Shown: positions 35,978-47,766, numbered from the stretch's first letter. The stretch is DNA of 64,000 bases from Centroberyx gerrardi (GCF_048128805.1 NC_136015.1:27326116-27390115); one strand, 5' to 3'. A program made the numbers and translations. Notes: generated by a model from the letters alone, not told the origin.

Positions 35978-36024
35978 GTTCTGTTGCTGCTGAACAGTTC
36001 AGCTCAACCAGCAGCTCTGCAGCT

Positions 36025-37166
36025 TCACCTGCTGCTGCTCTCACCACAACACTTATGGCTTTTAACGTTGGAGAGCTGGTTAAATCTTTTCCCACAAACA
36101 CTGCAACTGAAAGGTTTCTCTCCTGTGTGGAGTCTCATGTGTGTCTTCAGACTAGACTTCTGAACAAAACTTTTACCACAATCTGAGCAACTAAATGGTT
36201 TCTCCCCTGTATGACTTCTCATATGTCTAGCCACTGCTCCACCCTGGCTAAATGTTTTGCCGCAGACCGAGCAACTAAATGGTTTCTCCCCTGTGTGGCC
36301 TCTCATGTGTGTCTGCAAATGTGCCTTTAGACCAAATCCTTTGCCGCAAATTGAACAATTAAATGGTTTCTCCCCTGTGTGGTGTCTCATGTGTCCCTCC
36401 ATATGTCCCTTTTGGCCAAATCCTTTACCACAAAACGAGCAATTATATGGTTTCTCTCCTGTATGGTTTCGCATATGTACCCTAATATTTCTCTTATGAT
36501 GAAATTCTTTACCACAAACTCTACAATTAAACATTTTTGTTTCTGAATGAATTAGCATGTGTCTGTTCAGATGTTCCTCCAAAATAAATGTTTTGCCACA
36601 AACTGAACAACTAAACAGTTTCTCCCCAGTATGAGCTCTCCGATGACTTACAAGGACTTCACTGTTTTCCAGTGAGTCTAAACCTGACTGAGGTTCTCTA
36701 GTCTCCTTCCAATCCTCATCACTGTCATCAGTCTCAGGTTCAGAAGAGTCTGAAGTCTTGCCATCACTAGTTGGGTGTAAATGACTAGCTGGATCTAAGT
36801 TCCTGGCTGGTTCTGATACTCCACAGTCCTCTCCATCAGCTTCTGTTTTCATCTGTTCAGTTGAGCTGCTGGCTAGAGGCTCTGCCTCTCTGTTCTCCTC
36901 AGTTTGGCTTTGATGAAGCTGTGAGGACTGAGGTTTCTCTTCATCATCTTCACTCTTCACAGGGACAGGAGTGAATGGGAACTCGGTGATATCGGCCTCC
37001 TCCGGCCCTTGAAGCTGCTCTCCCTCCTGACTGGTCCAGAGTTCCTCCTGTTCCTCTTTAATGTGTGGGGGCTCTGGGTCCTCCTGGTCCAGACTCCAGT
37101 CCTGCTGCTCAGGGGGAACCTCTTCTTCACAGACTGTTGTCAGTAAAGCTCTCAGCTGTCGACCAT
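36025..37166 (-). CDS. ZNF5 finger exon (exon 3 of the composite gene): linker and seven fingers
   Basis: The exon starts after a ctgttag acceptor with [17 protein letters not shown], a unique variant of the family's first residues. The acidic linker (IKEE, VKSE, MKTE) follows, then six canonical fingers and the final C2HC finger with CCGESSSR. Contact residues (-1,2,3,6): LEHR, HRNV, QGHG, LAHT, QGAR, QSST, QSNS. It can join in phase 1 to the donor at 38972. Using only the exon 1 module inside 39128-38972 gives a 432-residue protein; using the whole fused exon plus 40574-40403 gives 679 residues. No lesions are seen in either. Confidence 0.88.
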
Positions 37167-38971
37167 CTAACAGGGAGGACAAGAAACAAAAGAACCAGTT
37201 AAGTACCAAACTGTTGTGCACAAGTCATTCTTAACTAGGGCTACATGATGTTGACAAAATCACAATATGAATTACTACGCACACCGACACAGCTCTTACT
37301 TTTTCAGTGCTTAAAAGTTTATCAAAAACAAACTGTCTGTGGTGGTGATGGGATTCTATTTGCCACCAATATCAGTTTAGGAGGCTGACTGAAACACCTT
37401 AACCACTGAGGGGAAAAAAAGTTATGCATTTTGAGATTTGGAAATTGCGTAAATCAAGAATTGATTTTTTTTTTCTTCCATCTGTGCAACCCTATTTTTA
37501 ATACATACATATATATTAGTAAATAATTTGAATAACATTTAAGGAGAAGCAGTACAGGAGTCTGGTGGACAGGTTTGTCTGCTAGTGCAAAGAGAAGCTC
37601 CTGCAGCGGCTGATGGGATGAGGAGCTGCTGTTTCCAGCCACCATCCAGGGTTTGGACATGGAACTGGTACAGTGCGACAAGTACATCAACACCAAACTG
37701 GAATGGTCTGATAACACTGATTGTTAAAAAGGTCAACCCCTTCTCTACTAGTCTGCCATAGTGGACAGTGTAAGTCAGACAGTAATTAGACAGTGAGTAT
37801 CAGCTAGTGAGTTAAGTTCTCCAGAGGCCTGTCTCACGAAGCGAGTTTAACAAAATCTTTGCCTTAGCCGGCTTCACTAACCTAACATTGGCGATCCTGA
37901 TAACCGTCTCACTGCTGGTTATCAACTGGCTCTGTCAACCCAGGATTTACCTGTCAGCTGTGAGCGCGCTCACATGAAAGAGGCGGGGTTTCTAACAAAT
38001 AGCCAATCACATGCAACATGGACAGATCCAGATCAGACAATTTGGATAAGATAAGATGAAACTATTGATCCCCGTGGAGAAATTAGATTGTTGCAACAGC
38101 AAAAGTAATATGATTCAGTGGGGAAAAGGATATAGAATATAAGAACGCAACCCAAGTCATTGAGTGTTGCATTGAATTAATTTAAACTTCAATAAATACT
38201 TTATCTGGACATCTCTGCATATTTTTTTTTTTTATTATTTTGTTCTAATTGGACATTCTGTGGAGGTTGCTACGAGTCACCTTGGGAATTTTTTTGTTAT
38301 GCTTTTTTATACTGATGCACTGTGTAACAAAGGCCAACAGTTTAAACCAACGTCTGTCACAGCTTTCAAGTTACCAGTTTAGTCAATTTCAATGTTTAAA
38401 CCGGTGCAATGTCTCCGTTAAAGTATTTATTAGCACAATGAGATGTTTTTGCACTCCCACTGGTTTTGGGAAGAATTGAACAGAACACAGCCAGCGCAGT
38501 CTCCTGTTGAATCCCCACCTAGGCTTATAAGCCCCTCCCTCCCCTCCCCAACCCAATCATGATTCGACAAAATGTTTGACTGTCAAGCTACACTGGTCCC
38601 GCCCTTTAAGCAACCAAAAGCACACAGAGGGGACAGACTGTTCATTATCATCATCAGATTCAAAAACGAGGGATACAGCAATTAACGGCGACAGCTCCAG
38701 GTCAAAAAGAGTCACCACAGAAGTAGAAGGGAGCGTTAATGAAGCCCGCATTGTTTCTGTTGTCCTTTTAAATTGAATGTCAGTATATCAGACCACGTTG
38801 TTACATCTCTATCAGATCACGTCAGCAGCGATCTTTCACGAGTCCATTGTTAACGTTTCTAATTAACATTGTTGTAACTGCACATTTATATTCACTGCGC
38901 ATCACTGTCTGTGTGCATTTAGTCGAGGTTAGCCAATTAGCAACCTAAGTGGATGCATAAATTGTACAAAC
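37167..38971 (-). other. Intron before the ZNF5 finger exon
   Basis: It holds a possible LINE RT scrap on the plus strand near 37540-37740, a repeat starting aggcctgtctcacgaagcg (37826-38030), and a LINE tail near 38040-38090. Nothing coding is supported. Confidence 0.45.
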
Positions 38972-39697
38972 CTGCTCTATGCAACGGTACATCAGGTTTA
39001 AGATCAGTGTCCAGTCGCTTACACGGGCAATCCTCCTCTATTGTTCTTTCAAACAGCCCAAATATCTCTTCAACAGCCGCAGTTAGTCGCTGCTTCACCG
39101 ACGCTCTCAGCTGCTGGACTTTAGACATTTTCAGAGAATGATAAGAACTTGTTCTCCTGAACAGGTTGCTGACAGACAAATGTCCAACTCTCTGTGTCTT
39201 CTTTGATGTCAGTGAGTCTACACCTGACTGAGGTTCTCTAGTCTCCTTCAATTCATCATCTCTGTCTTCAGTCTCAGGTTCAGAAGAGTCTGAAGTCTTG
39301 CCATCACTAGTTGGTTGTAAATGACTAGCTGGATCTAAGTTCCTGGCTGGTTCTGATACTCCACAGTCCTCTCCATCAGCTTCTGTTTTCATCTGTTCAG
39401 TTGAGCTGCTGGCTAGAGGCTCTGCCTCTCTGTTCTCCTCAGTTTGGCTTTGATGAAGCTGTGAGGACTGAGGTTTCTCTTCATCATCTTCACTCTTCAC
39501 AGGGACAGGAGTGAACGGGAACTCGGTGATATCGGCCTCCTCCGGCCCTTGAAGCCGCTCTCCCTCCTGACTGGTCCAGAGTTCCTCCTGTTCCTCTTTA
39601 ATGTGTGGGGGCTCTGGGTCCTCCTGGTCCAGACTGGGGCTCCAGTCCTGCTGCTCAGGGGGAACCTCTTCTTCACTGACCAGCAGCTGTGGAACAT
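38972..39697 (-). CDS. Fused exon: acidic linker running in frame into a second N-terminal module
   Basis: The exon starts after a cctgttag acceptor with [19 protein letters not shown] and the usual acidic linker. Where fingers should start it continues instead with SLTSKKTQRVGHLSVSNLF and a short bridge, and enters MSKVQQLRASVKQRL without a stop. The second module is a short type C: the shared helix to FERTI, then EEDCPCKRLDTDLKP and VPLHRA, with a GTTTGT donor at 38971. Length 726 nt keeps the frame between both neighbours. This looks like a deletion that removed one gene's fingers and the next gene's promoter. The inner ATG (39128) may still serve as a start. Confidence 0.75.
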
Positions 39698-40402
39698 CTA
39701 ACAGGAAGGAAAAACAATAGAACCAGTTAACTGAAGGCTGTTACTACTTTTATTTTTAATATCAGGGAGAAGCCAGATCATCCATTGCATACCATTTTAC
39801 AATCTTGCCTTCAAAACACCAACTTATATAATGCTAAAACATGCTTCCAAGTTGTCTAGTGCAAGATGTATGAGTTTTTGTACATGTTTAGCAGCGCTGT
39901 ATGACAACCACAAGGCATTTCAGTGGTCTCTCCATCTGATTTGGCACGAGGTAATGGAGCTTCCCATTGCCACAGCTATGGGTTGAATGGACTTTTTAGG
40001 ATAGTGCACATCCTTCTGTCTCCTGGTATTATAGTGTCAATGTTACAGCTATAATTACAGTCCTGAATTTTGATATCATTTTTGTTGTTGTGCACATCCC
40101 AATAGTTAACAGCTTTGACTTCTGGTTTGAGACTGCTGTGGGAAGCTAACTGTGATTGCAGGATTGTACTTGCAGATGGGAAGCAAATCAGGATTCTGCA
40201 ACTAAGACATTTTAAATTGTTTAAATCGCGTAGGTTTGTTTGGACTGAAATGTTTCTCCATATGCACACACGACGGACTCTGTCCCTCCTGTTCAGTCAG
40301 CTGGTTTAAAGGCAGCAGCTTGTAAAATAATGTAAAAGCGGTGATCTGTCACTTTACTGAGATCAGTGCAGTAAGTATAATGTAGAAAAACCTTCTACAA
40401 AC

Positions 40403-40574
40403 CTGCTTTGTTGATCTGGATCTCAGGCTTCAGAACATCTTCCAGCAGCCTGCGTTGGCGATCAATCTCTTCTTCGTACTCTGCTATCGTTCTTTCAAAC
40501 AGCCCAAATATCTCTTCAACAGCCGCAGTTAGTCGCTGCTTCACCGACGCTCTCAGCTGCTGGACTTTAGACAT
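40403..40574 (-). CDS. Composite gene exon 1, type B N-terminal module
   Basis: 57 residues plus one base, same translation as ZNF2 and ZNF3 exon 1. The donor is GTTTGT at 40402 and the intron to 39697 is 705 nt. The exons 172 + 726 + 1142 nt total 2040, a multiple of three. Confidence 0.85.
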
Positions 40575-40629
40575 TTTCACACAGCGAAGGAAACACGAGT
40601 CTCTGCTACTTGGCTTCGTGGCTAAACCA

Positions 40630-40776
40630 TTAATCTGAGTCCATAAGAGAGAGCTTCTTCTTCTTCCTCCTCTCGGGGCTAAACGGGTCGGCTCCAGTTT
40701 TCATATTGTTGCCGTTAGCCACTTTAGCATCAGAGAGCAATTCACTTTGCCGGCGTTTCTCCCTTTTGCCAGCCAT
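40630..40776 (-). CDS. Small basic ORF in the composite gene 5' UTR
   Basis: A 48-residue frame starts MAGKREKRRQSELLSD, has GADPFSPERRKKKKLSL and ends MDSD-stop. It lies between the shared promoter block and exon 1, where type A genes have only a few bases. It would be the first ATG on a transcript from this promoter and so an upstream ORF. It is rich in Lys/Arg. It could be a captured exon end; no family is recognised. Confidence 0.35.
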   Translation of the reverse strand: MAGKREKRRQSELLSDAKVANGNNMKTGADPFSPERRKKKKLSLMDSD

Positions 40777-40789
40777 CCTTTGAATTAAT

Positions 40790-41145
40790 ACTTAGTAACG
40801 CTGCTTACTGAGTCAAAACACAACCTGGTCGATATCAAACGGTCTCTTTAGCTAGCTAGCGTTGTGTTGCTAAGCTCCGTCCCTGTCTGTCTGTTAGCAG
40901 CTAGCTAGCTATGCTAACTTAAAAAGCTTTGTAGGCTACCGGGAGAAGAGTCTGAGGTAAAACCTTAAGAAAGAAGAGCGAAGGGCGCGAGCTCCATTCA
41001 GATAGAGTTATCCATACACACACAGTCTTCTGCTGCTTCATTAAACATGGAAACTACACTTTAGAAAGGAAAACAACGGAAAGTAATCCTCCACTCATGA
41101 AAGTTTACATGCACCGGCCGCCATCTTGCGCGACGTCACAAAGCT
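40790..41145 (-). promoter_or_regulatory. Composite gene promoter / 5' UTR block with YY1 site
   Basis: Near-identical to the ZNF4 block, from actgagtcaaaacac to the YY1 consensus AAGATGGCGGC on the minus strand at 41127-41117. A TGACGTCG motif adjoins the YY1 site upstream. Beyond it lies aagcttctt and the LINE (GAA)n tail, as at ZNF4. Confidence 0.6.
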
Positions 41146-42240
41146 TCTTCTTCTTCTCATAGAAGTTGCGGCAGTTCAGATGCAGCTAGACATAGTACCG
41201 CCCTCCACAGGATAATATAAGCTCCAACATCCTCAGTCGTAATTAAACTCTATACAGGTCGGCCATATGTAGAAAAAAATAACTTTTCTTGCATTTATTT
41301 GTTCATTCTTTCCTTGGCCAAGCAAAGTATTCAAAGAGAAAGAAGAAACCCCTATATCTGACAGATCTTTAAAAAGTTGTCTCCTTTCTTCCTGGTATTT
41401 TTTTGCACTTAAGTAAAACATGAGAGACTTTGACCACATTCACACAGACCGTCAGGGTGTTTATAACCTTTAAACAACTGTTAAACCCGTCGTGACCAAA
41501 CCTTCATCTAGTGATTTTAACTGCATCTCTCCTATCTTCCCACATGAATATACTTCTTCTTTTAACTGATTTTCGGATATTGAAATAATGCCTTCCTGTT
41601 TAACCCTCATTCAATTGCTCCTGCCATTCTGTTCATGCTCGTCCGTAATCATTCTATTAGAGTTTTAAAAGGAGGATTAAATCCACATCTGGCCAAAGCA
41701 CCGTACTAGTTACCTTAAATTCTACTGGTTTCAGGTTTCTGGCCTGTTCTTCAACACTATACAAGAAGTTTACACTCTTTCCCCTCCTTTTTGCAGAAAT
41801 CTCCCATGACTCATTAAGGAGACACTTGCTTTACACCAAATTACACCCATTTTTTGCAGAATAGATGAAGCAGCGGAACCATAAATGACAGCACCATCAT
41901 CTAGTACTGATCTTCTTCTTTTCACAATATCTCTCTCCTTTCCCTCATCCCCTCTTCACCTATACTTTCTAAACTATGTACAGCTTGAAATGTTTACGCA
42001 CTCGTCTGCCTTTTCTTTATTCCTTATGGTTTCTAAGTCTCCTTCTCGGAGAACAGGCATGCTAGACCTTTTGTAGACTCCAGATATTCTATGAACTATT
42101 GACCAAATCTGATGAAGCAGATCTGGGCCTGATGTGCCACAAAATTTCCTCCAACAATTTCTTTTTGTCCTCCTTAATAACCCAATAGCCCTTAATCTCT
42201 TAGAGATGGATTTTTCCTTATGTGAACAATGCCGTCTGCA
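41146..42240 (-). mobile_element. Jockey/I-like LINE remnant upstream of the composite gene
   Basis: The minus frame 42246-41974 has RNCWRKFCGTSGPDLLHQIW, VHRISGVYKRSSMPVLREGD and the KEKADECV block, typical of the region before RT. Downstream RT coding is broken. The 3' end (41220-41146) has cctgtggagggcggtac and a GAAGAAGAAG tail adjoining the promoter block. Confidence 0.6.
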
Positions 42241-42805
42241 ATGCAACCACTTTGTGTACGCGTTGCCTTAAGTGTTTTTTTTTTTCTGTTTTATTTATCT
42301 GATCTACTTGATCTTATGGTATATATTGTATAATATCGACTGACTGTACATCTGGTCACAGATTATTTCACCGATTGAGAGATCTTGGCAACTCTCCCAA
42401 GTTTTTACTTTGACAGAGAGACACATTACCCGCGTCACAGCTGTCAATTGGTTCATCTCCACGCTAAAAACCTTAACTTGAATCTACCTTTGGATCATTG
42501 ACTATCAGCAGGAGACTGCTACCAAGTCAACTTACCGGAGCCTGATCCATAACAGCGGACCCATGATTGGGCCCATGTCTGTAAGTTTCTGCTTCATCCA
42601 AGCCCTCCTGTGTTTTCCTCTCTGCATAAAGTACGCAGCCTAATCGCTGCAGGCTCTTTGTTGAGTCCTTGCGTGTAAGTGCCGTGCTATGCTCTCCTTG
42701 CCAGCACATTAGCCCATCTGTTATTTGTTAGCTCTCCTTGCTCCTACTTTTCCCTGTCCCAGTTGTTTTCTGTCCTTCCCAGTTACACCTTGGACACTGT
42801 CAGCC
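42241..42805. other. Unassigned stretch
   Basis: No gene recognised. It may be the 5' UTR of the plus-strand LINE that starts its ORF1 at about 42806. Confidence 0.35.
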
Positions 42806-43773
42806 ATGGCACCACATGCGCCTCTGCCTGGATGTGCAAGCTGCCTCTGCCTGAGCAAGAGGATTGTGGAGTTGGAAGCACGGATCACTTTGCTCCATCA
42901 GGTAAAGGAAGTTGAAGAGCTTGTGGACTCTCTTGACGCAGCTGCAACTGGAGCTTGTCAAACCAACGACGCAGCCGGTTTGGAGGCTACCGTTCCGTGG
43001 GTTTCTCTGCATCACCACACCGATGCCTCCTGTGCTCCGGTCAACCACGGCGCACTATAGGTGGCTTCAGAGGACCCATGGATCGGTCTAGGAGCTAAGC
43101 CCAAATCCCTAGCCTGTTCTACTTCCATCCACTGAACCCTGGTGTTCTATTCTGGGAGAGGGCGCACAGGAAGATGTTCCTTTCGGGTGGACCTCCCTCT
43201 CACGAACAGATTCAAGGTATTAGAAAGTCCTCCCTTCTCCTGACCAACCTGTCTCTTGGTCAGCTCCCTCTCCTACGGCCTTCGTAAAGACTGTCAAGAC
43301 GGCAGCATCATCTGCTAATCCCCCTCGCCCCTCACTTCACCTGCCAGTAAACCAGCCTCGCTCATCCTCACAACGGGTTGACCTCCAGCTCCTCTGTCTC
43401 TGGCTCGCCAATGGTTCACCACGTTTCCATACCCAAGGCTGAGACCTTCTCTTTCCCAAGTGCACAGGTCCTGGATATCAGCTCAGAACTTCCGTCGATC
43501 CTGCGGAGAAACCCCTCAGCCTCTACTGTCATCGTCCACGTCGGGTCAAATGATACTAAGGATCAGCAATCAGAATCACTCAAGGACAAGAACTACACAT
43601 CTGGCTCAAAGGACACTACTGCTCACTTGGAATTCCGTTTGCGGACAATTTCCCTGCTTTTCTGCACAGACCCTACCTCGTCGCCCGGGACAGGCTACAC
43701 GCCAGTAGGCTCACAACTACTATCTGCCTATATGGATCTTGCTGTAAAATACGGTACTGCCATCAGAATGTGA
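42806..43773 (+). pseudogene. LINE ORF1 with SGNH-esterase-like domain
   Basis: The first frame (42806-43060) has APLPGCASCLCLSKRIVELE and a heptad segment, the coiled-coil start of CR1/L2 ORF1 proteins. A second frame (43378-43773) has VIVHVGSNDTKDQQSESLK, the esterase block with GSND, then a C-terminal YTPVGSQLLSAYMDL. The region between is frameshifted. Such ORF1s bind RNA and carry an esterase fold; this copy is broken. Confidence 0.7.
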
Positions 43774-44020
43774 CTTGGGGCAAGTCCGATCCACTCTAAC
43801 AGTGAACTTATCTATGCTTCTTCTTCAGTGTTCTATTTCTCATTCTAGACCCACACATATAACAGATAAGAATGTTGCTAATTTGTTCGCGGCTCAGACT
43901 TTAGTCCTTGCTCCTCCGGTTCCTTCCTCTCAACACTACCTACATACTACTATAATTCTGTGTGCCCTCAAGCCTCTTCCTCGATCCCTATAATTGTAAA
44001 CAATAGACCTGTGTGTAACC

Positions 44021-44051
<31 letters not shown>

Positions 44052-44640
44052 GTATGTAGGATGATAGTAAGGGTGTATAGTGGACCAGTCTAGATTCATG
44101 TTCAGGAGAGGTGGCTGGTGAAATGACAACACACACCAATTTACATTTCAAAATGCTGACTTGTATTGGAAAAATAATTATGATTAAACAAATAAAAAGA
44201 TCAAAAGATCTTCGCATACAAATAAAAATCAGAAAGGTAAATAAAGAAAATCTTCAGATGTTCACTTCTGGGGGGAGGCTCGCCATCAAAGGTGCGGATC
44301 AGTGGAGATCAGTGCTACCAGCCTGGCGCTTCAACAGAGACCTACAGGCAGGCAGCGGCTCGCGACGATGGTATTTCTCCTACTTTCCCCGGAGTTGACA
44401 AAAGGGGTGGGCGAAGGCAGGGTGGTGTTTTCCTCTGTAGCTAGTTGTTGTTGTTGTTTGTTTTTCGCTCACTGTCTTGGAACAGAGGTGCGTTCAGAAA
44501 CGCAGTGTTTTTGTTGTGTTACACTCTACACAGCTATTCTGGCCCATTATATGACCTGGGTTACATGTGCTACTATTGCTACTATCACTATTGCCCTACT
44601 GCCATCAACTCTAATAACGTGATCCATATTTCGTGTAACT
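43774..44640. other. Low-information stretch with a (TA)n microsatellite
   Basis: A TATATG/TA repeat lies at about 44024-44058. Open frames across 44111-44622 show no domain. Probably an insertion separating the LINE ORF1 from its endonuclease start. Confidence 0.4.
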
Positions 44641-44649
44641 GTGCACTCA

Positions 44650-44800
44650 GCCCAGCCTTACGCTTTGGTTAATTTTGCATTGTTCAATGCTAGATCAAAC
44701 AAGTCTTTTGTTCTTAATGATCTAATTACATCCAAAAACCTGGACTTTCTATTTCTGACAGACTTGGCTTACCTGCTAACACAGGTTATCAATAATCAAA
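44650..44800 (+). mobile_element. LINE endonuclease start
   Basis: The plus frame contains FALFNARSNKSFVLNDLITS and NLDFLFLTD, the first block of a CR1/L2-type APE endonuclease. It is the expected continuation of the ORF1 at 42806 and soon degenerates. Confidence 0.65.
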
Positions 44801-45049
44801 CTGATGTTCATCTCATTGAAATGCAAGGTACAATAAAAATCTGCAGTTTGCAAAAAATATTTACAAATTTGTTTCAGATTTCATTTTCAGAAGCTTTAAT
44901 TATTTGCGTGACATCATTAATTTAGAACAGAATTGTGTATCACAATAACTCAATCGATGTGAATCACAATATCGTTCTACTGAAAAACAATAAATGATAA
45001 TATTGTATTACTGCCCAGCCTGATATTAAGGAGCCTGTAACAGTGAAAT

Positions 45050-45288
45050 AAAACTCACATGGGAATGTTGAACCTGAATTTGAGCCAAAGAGCAGCAACA
45101 GTAATTCTCTCTCTCACATTAGCCAACATTAACACAAGATGTGTATGAGCAGTATTCAGATCTGGCTGCATCCCGAAGCGCAACACTGACTAGAAGGGTT
45201 TGGGTTTCCTCCTGAATGATGGACTATCATGATGTGTCTCTAGTTTATTGTTCTGTTACTGCTGAACAGTTCAGCTCAACCAGTAGCT
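45050..45288 (-). repeat. ZNF6 3' flank shared with ZNF3
   Basis: The minus strand after the ZNF6 stop matches the plus strand after ZNF3 (20099-20345), including the 15-base inverted repeat, AATAAA and about 200 further bases (ggaggaaacccaaaccc, gttggctaatgtgagagag). This marks the two genes as inverted duplicates. Confidence 0.8.
45244..45249 (-). terminator. Poly(A) signal AATAAA of ZNF6
   Basis: AATAAA 40 nt past the stop, after the inverted repeat at 45261-45275. Confidence 0.6.
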
Positions 45289-46433
45289 TCACCTGCTGCT
45301 GCTCTCACCACAACACTTATGGCTTTTGACATCTGAACACTGGCGAAAACTTCTCCCACAAACACTGCAACTGTACGGTTTCTCTCCTGTGTGGATTCTC
45401 ATGTGTTTCGTCAAATCTCCTTTAGTAATAAAACATTTCCCACAGACTGAGCAACGAAAGGGTTTCTCACCAGTATGGACTCTTATGTGCTCAAACATTG
45501 CAAATTTGCGGGAAAAACGTTTTTTACAAATTGAACAGCTGAAAGGTTTTTCCCCTGTATGAATTCTCATGTGTGAACTTAGTCCTGCATTCTGCCTGAA
45601 TATTTTACCACAAACTAAACAACTAAATGGTTTCTCCCCTGTATGGATTCTCACGTGTCTCTTCAAGTCTTCTTTATAACCAAAACTTTTACCACAAAAG
45701 CTGCAACTGTATGGTTTCTCTCCTGTGTGGACTCTCATGTGTCTCTTTAAGACCCCTTTCTGACCAAAACCTTTACCACAAACACTGCAACTGTATGGTT
45801 TTTCTCCTGTGTGGACTCTCATGTGTTTCTGCATATTACTCTTCTTAATAAATATTTTACCACTGGCTGAACAACTAAAATGTTCCTCCCCAATAGAAGA
45901 TGCTTTATGACTTACAAGGACTTCATTGTTTTCCACTGAGTCTAAACCTGACTGAGGTTCTCTGGTCTCCTTCCATTCATCATCACTGTCTTCAGTCTCA
46001 GGTTCAGAAGAGTGTGAAGTCTTGCCATCACTAGTTGGGTGTAAATGACTAGCTGGATCTAAGTTCCTGGCTGGTTCTGATACTCCACAGTCCTCTCCAT
46101 CAGCTTCTGTTTCCATCTGTTCAGTTGAGCTGCTGGCTAGAGGCTCTGCCTCTCTGTTCTCCTCAGTTTGGCTTTGATGAAGCTGTGAGGACTGAGGTTT
46201 CTCTTCATCATCTTCACTCTTCACAGGGACAGGAGTGAACAGGAACTCGGTGATATCGGCCTCCTCCGGCCCTTGAAGCTGCTCTCCCTCCTGACTGGTC
46301 CAGAGTTCCTCCTGTTCCTCTTTAATGTGTGGGGGCTCTGGGTCCTCCTGGTCCAGACTGGAGCTCCAGTCCTGCTGCTCAGGGGGAACCTCTTCTTCAC
46401 TGACCAGCAGCTGCTGGACGTCTGGAGGGAAGA
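45289..46433 (-). CDS. ZNF6 exon 2: acidic linker and seven fingers
   Basis: With 50373-50181 it encodes 445 residues without stops. It starts [15 protein letters not shown]; the linker keeps IKEE and VKSE but the third motif reads METE, losing its lysine. Finger 1 is degenerate: CSAS replaces CxxC, so zinc binding is doubtful. Five canonical fingers and the final C2HC finger follow. Contact residues (-1,2,3,6): KSNK, QGVR, YEDR, QAGS, RFAE, TGDK, QSDS. Fingers 4-6 are positional relatives of ZNF7 fingers 5-7. Predicted nuclear DNA-binding protein. Confidence 0.9.
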
Positions 46434-46499
46434 CTGAAATACACACATACACACATTAAAGAAAACTGTCACCAAGTTAACCTAAGCTTGTTACCTTTA

Positions 46500-46875
46500 G
46501 TTAAGTCTAGTTTAGTTTATTTATTTATATAGCCCTTTATCACAAGCATGTCTCAAAGGGCTTTTACATAGCATCATATCATCATGACAGTACATGTCAT
46601 ATGCATACTACATCATAAATACAGACTACATATACAGTATATGCATATACATCCTATGTCATATAGGTTACATACTTCATATACATGCTGTACATCAAAA
46701 ACTACATCATATACATAATTTTACTCGATAGCATACACATATCATATACCATACTACACAAAACACTCATGCCTATGGGCAGTTTAGAGTTTGGGGGGAC
46801 TGGGACGGAGATCTGAACCCACAAGCTTCTTGCTGTGAGGCGACAGTACTAACCACTGACCCACCGTGCTGCCTA
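46500..46875. repeat. Interspersed repeat in ZNF6 intron
   Basis: It starts with tttatttatatagccctttatcac and ends cttgctgtgaggcgacagt and ccaccgtgctgcc. This is a common teleost repeat type, with cat/ata-rich sequence between. Confidence 0.55.
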
Positions 46876-47159
46876 ATAAAAATAATTGAACTATTTAGAA
46901 AATGCCTAAAATAAAATCTATAAAAAATATAATACATTTATGTTGGATGGGGCATTTTGTTCAATTCAAAGGGAAAAGGGGCAGGTGGCCAAGCAATTTG
47001 TCTGAAATGAATGCACATTGCCTCCTCCCTTTTCAGCCCTACTGTATATGACATAACCTCTAATGAAGCCTACAATAATTGTGCAGAGATCTTGTGTCAA
47101 AAGAATCTTACTTTAAAGCTCTTTCTGTGTACTTTTTTGTGGTAAAACATTGACTTATT

Positions 47160-47766
47160 TTTGATTGAATATTTATTTATTCAGGTAGTCTCATTGAGAT
47201 CAAGATCTCTTTTTCAAGAGAGACCTGACAACAGCAGCAAATAACATATACAAAAATACTAAAAAAGCACAATCGAATCACACGTTACAAACTCAGCATT
47301 CAGCAAACTTACATGGACAAATTGTCAGAAACAATCACAGACATCATTAAATAAGTCAGCAATTAAGAATTTAAAATCATCTAGCAAGTTGTACCAGTTT
47401 GAAAGTTATTTGTAATTTGTTCCATTTATAAAAAGGTGCAAAGTACCGGAAAGCAGTCTTTCCGAATTCAGTATATACATGTGGAATATCTAAGGTTAGC
47501 CAGTCCTGAGATCCGGTGCAGGAGTAAAAGCAAGGAGAGATGGAATGTACTGGGGAAGTTTTAGGAAAATAATTCTGTAATTCTCTTCTTTTTGTTAAGG
47601 AGGTCCAATCTACTTTTTCATACAACTCGCAGTGGTGAGTATGAAATTTGTCTCCAGAAATAAAACACAAGGCACAATGATAAACTGCATCAAGTTGTTT
47701 TAGGGTAGAATGGGCAGCATGTGAGTACAGGATGTCTCCATAATTAAATACAGACATGACAGTCAA
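47160..47766 (-). mobile_element. LINE 3' end in ZNF6 intron
   Basis: The minus frame from 47766 has MSVFNYGDILYSHAAHSTLK and GDKFHTHHCELYEKVDWTSL, the RT C-terminal region of the family at 34058-35235. The 3' end near 47165 has gagatcttgatctcaatgag and aataaat. Confidence 0.75.
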
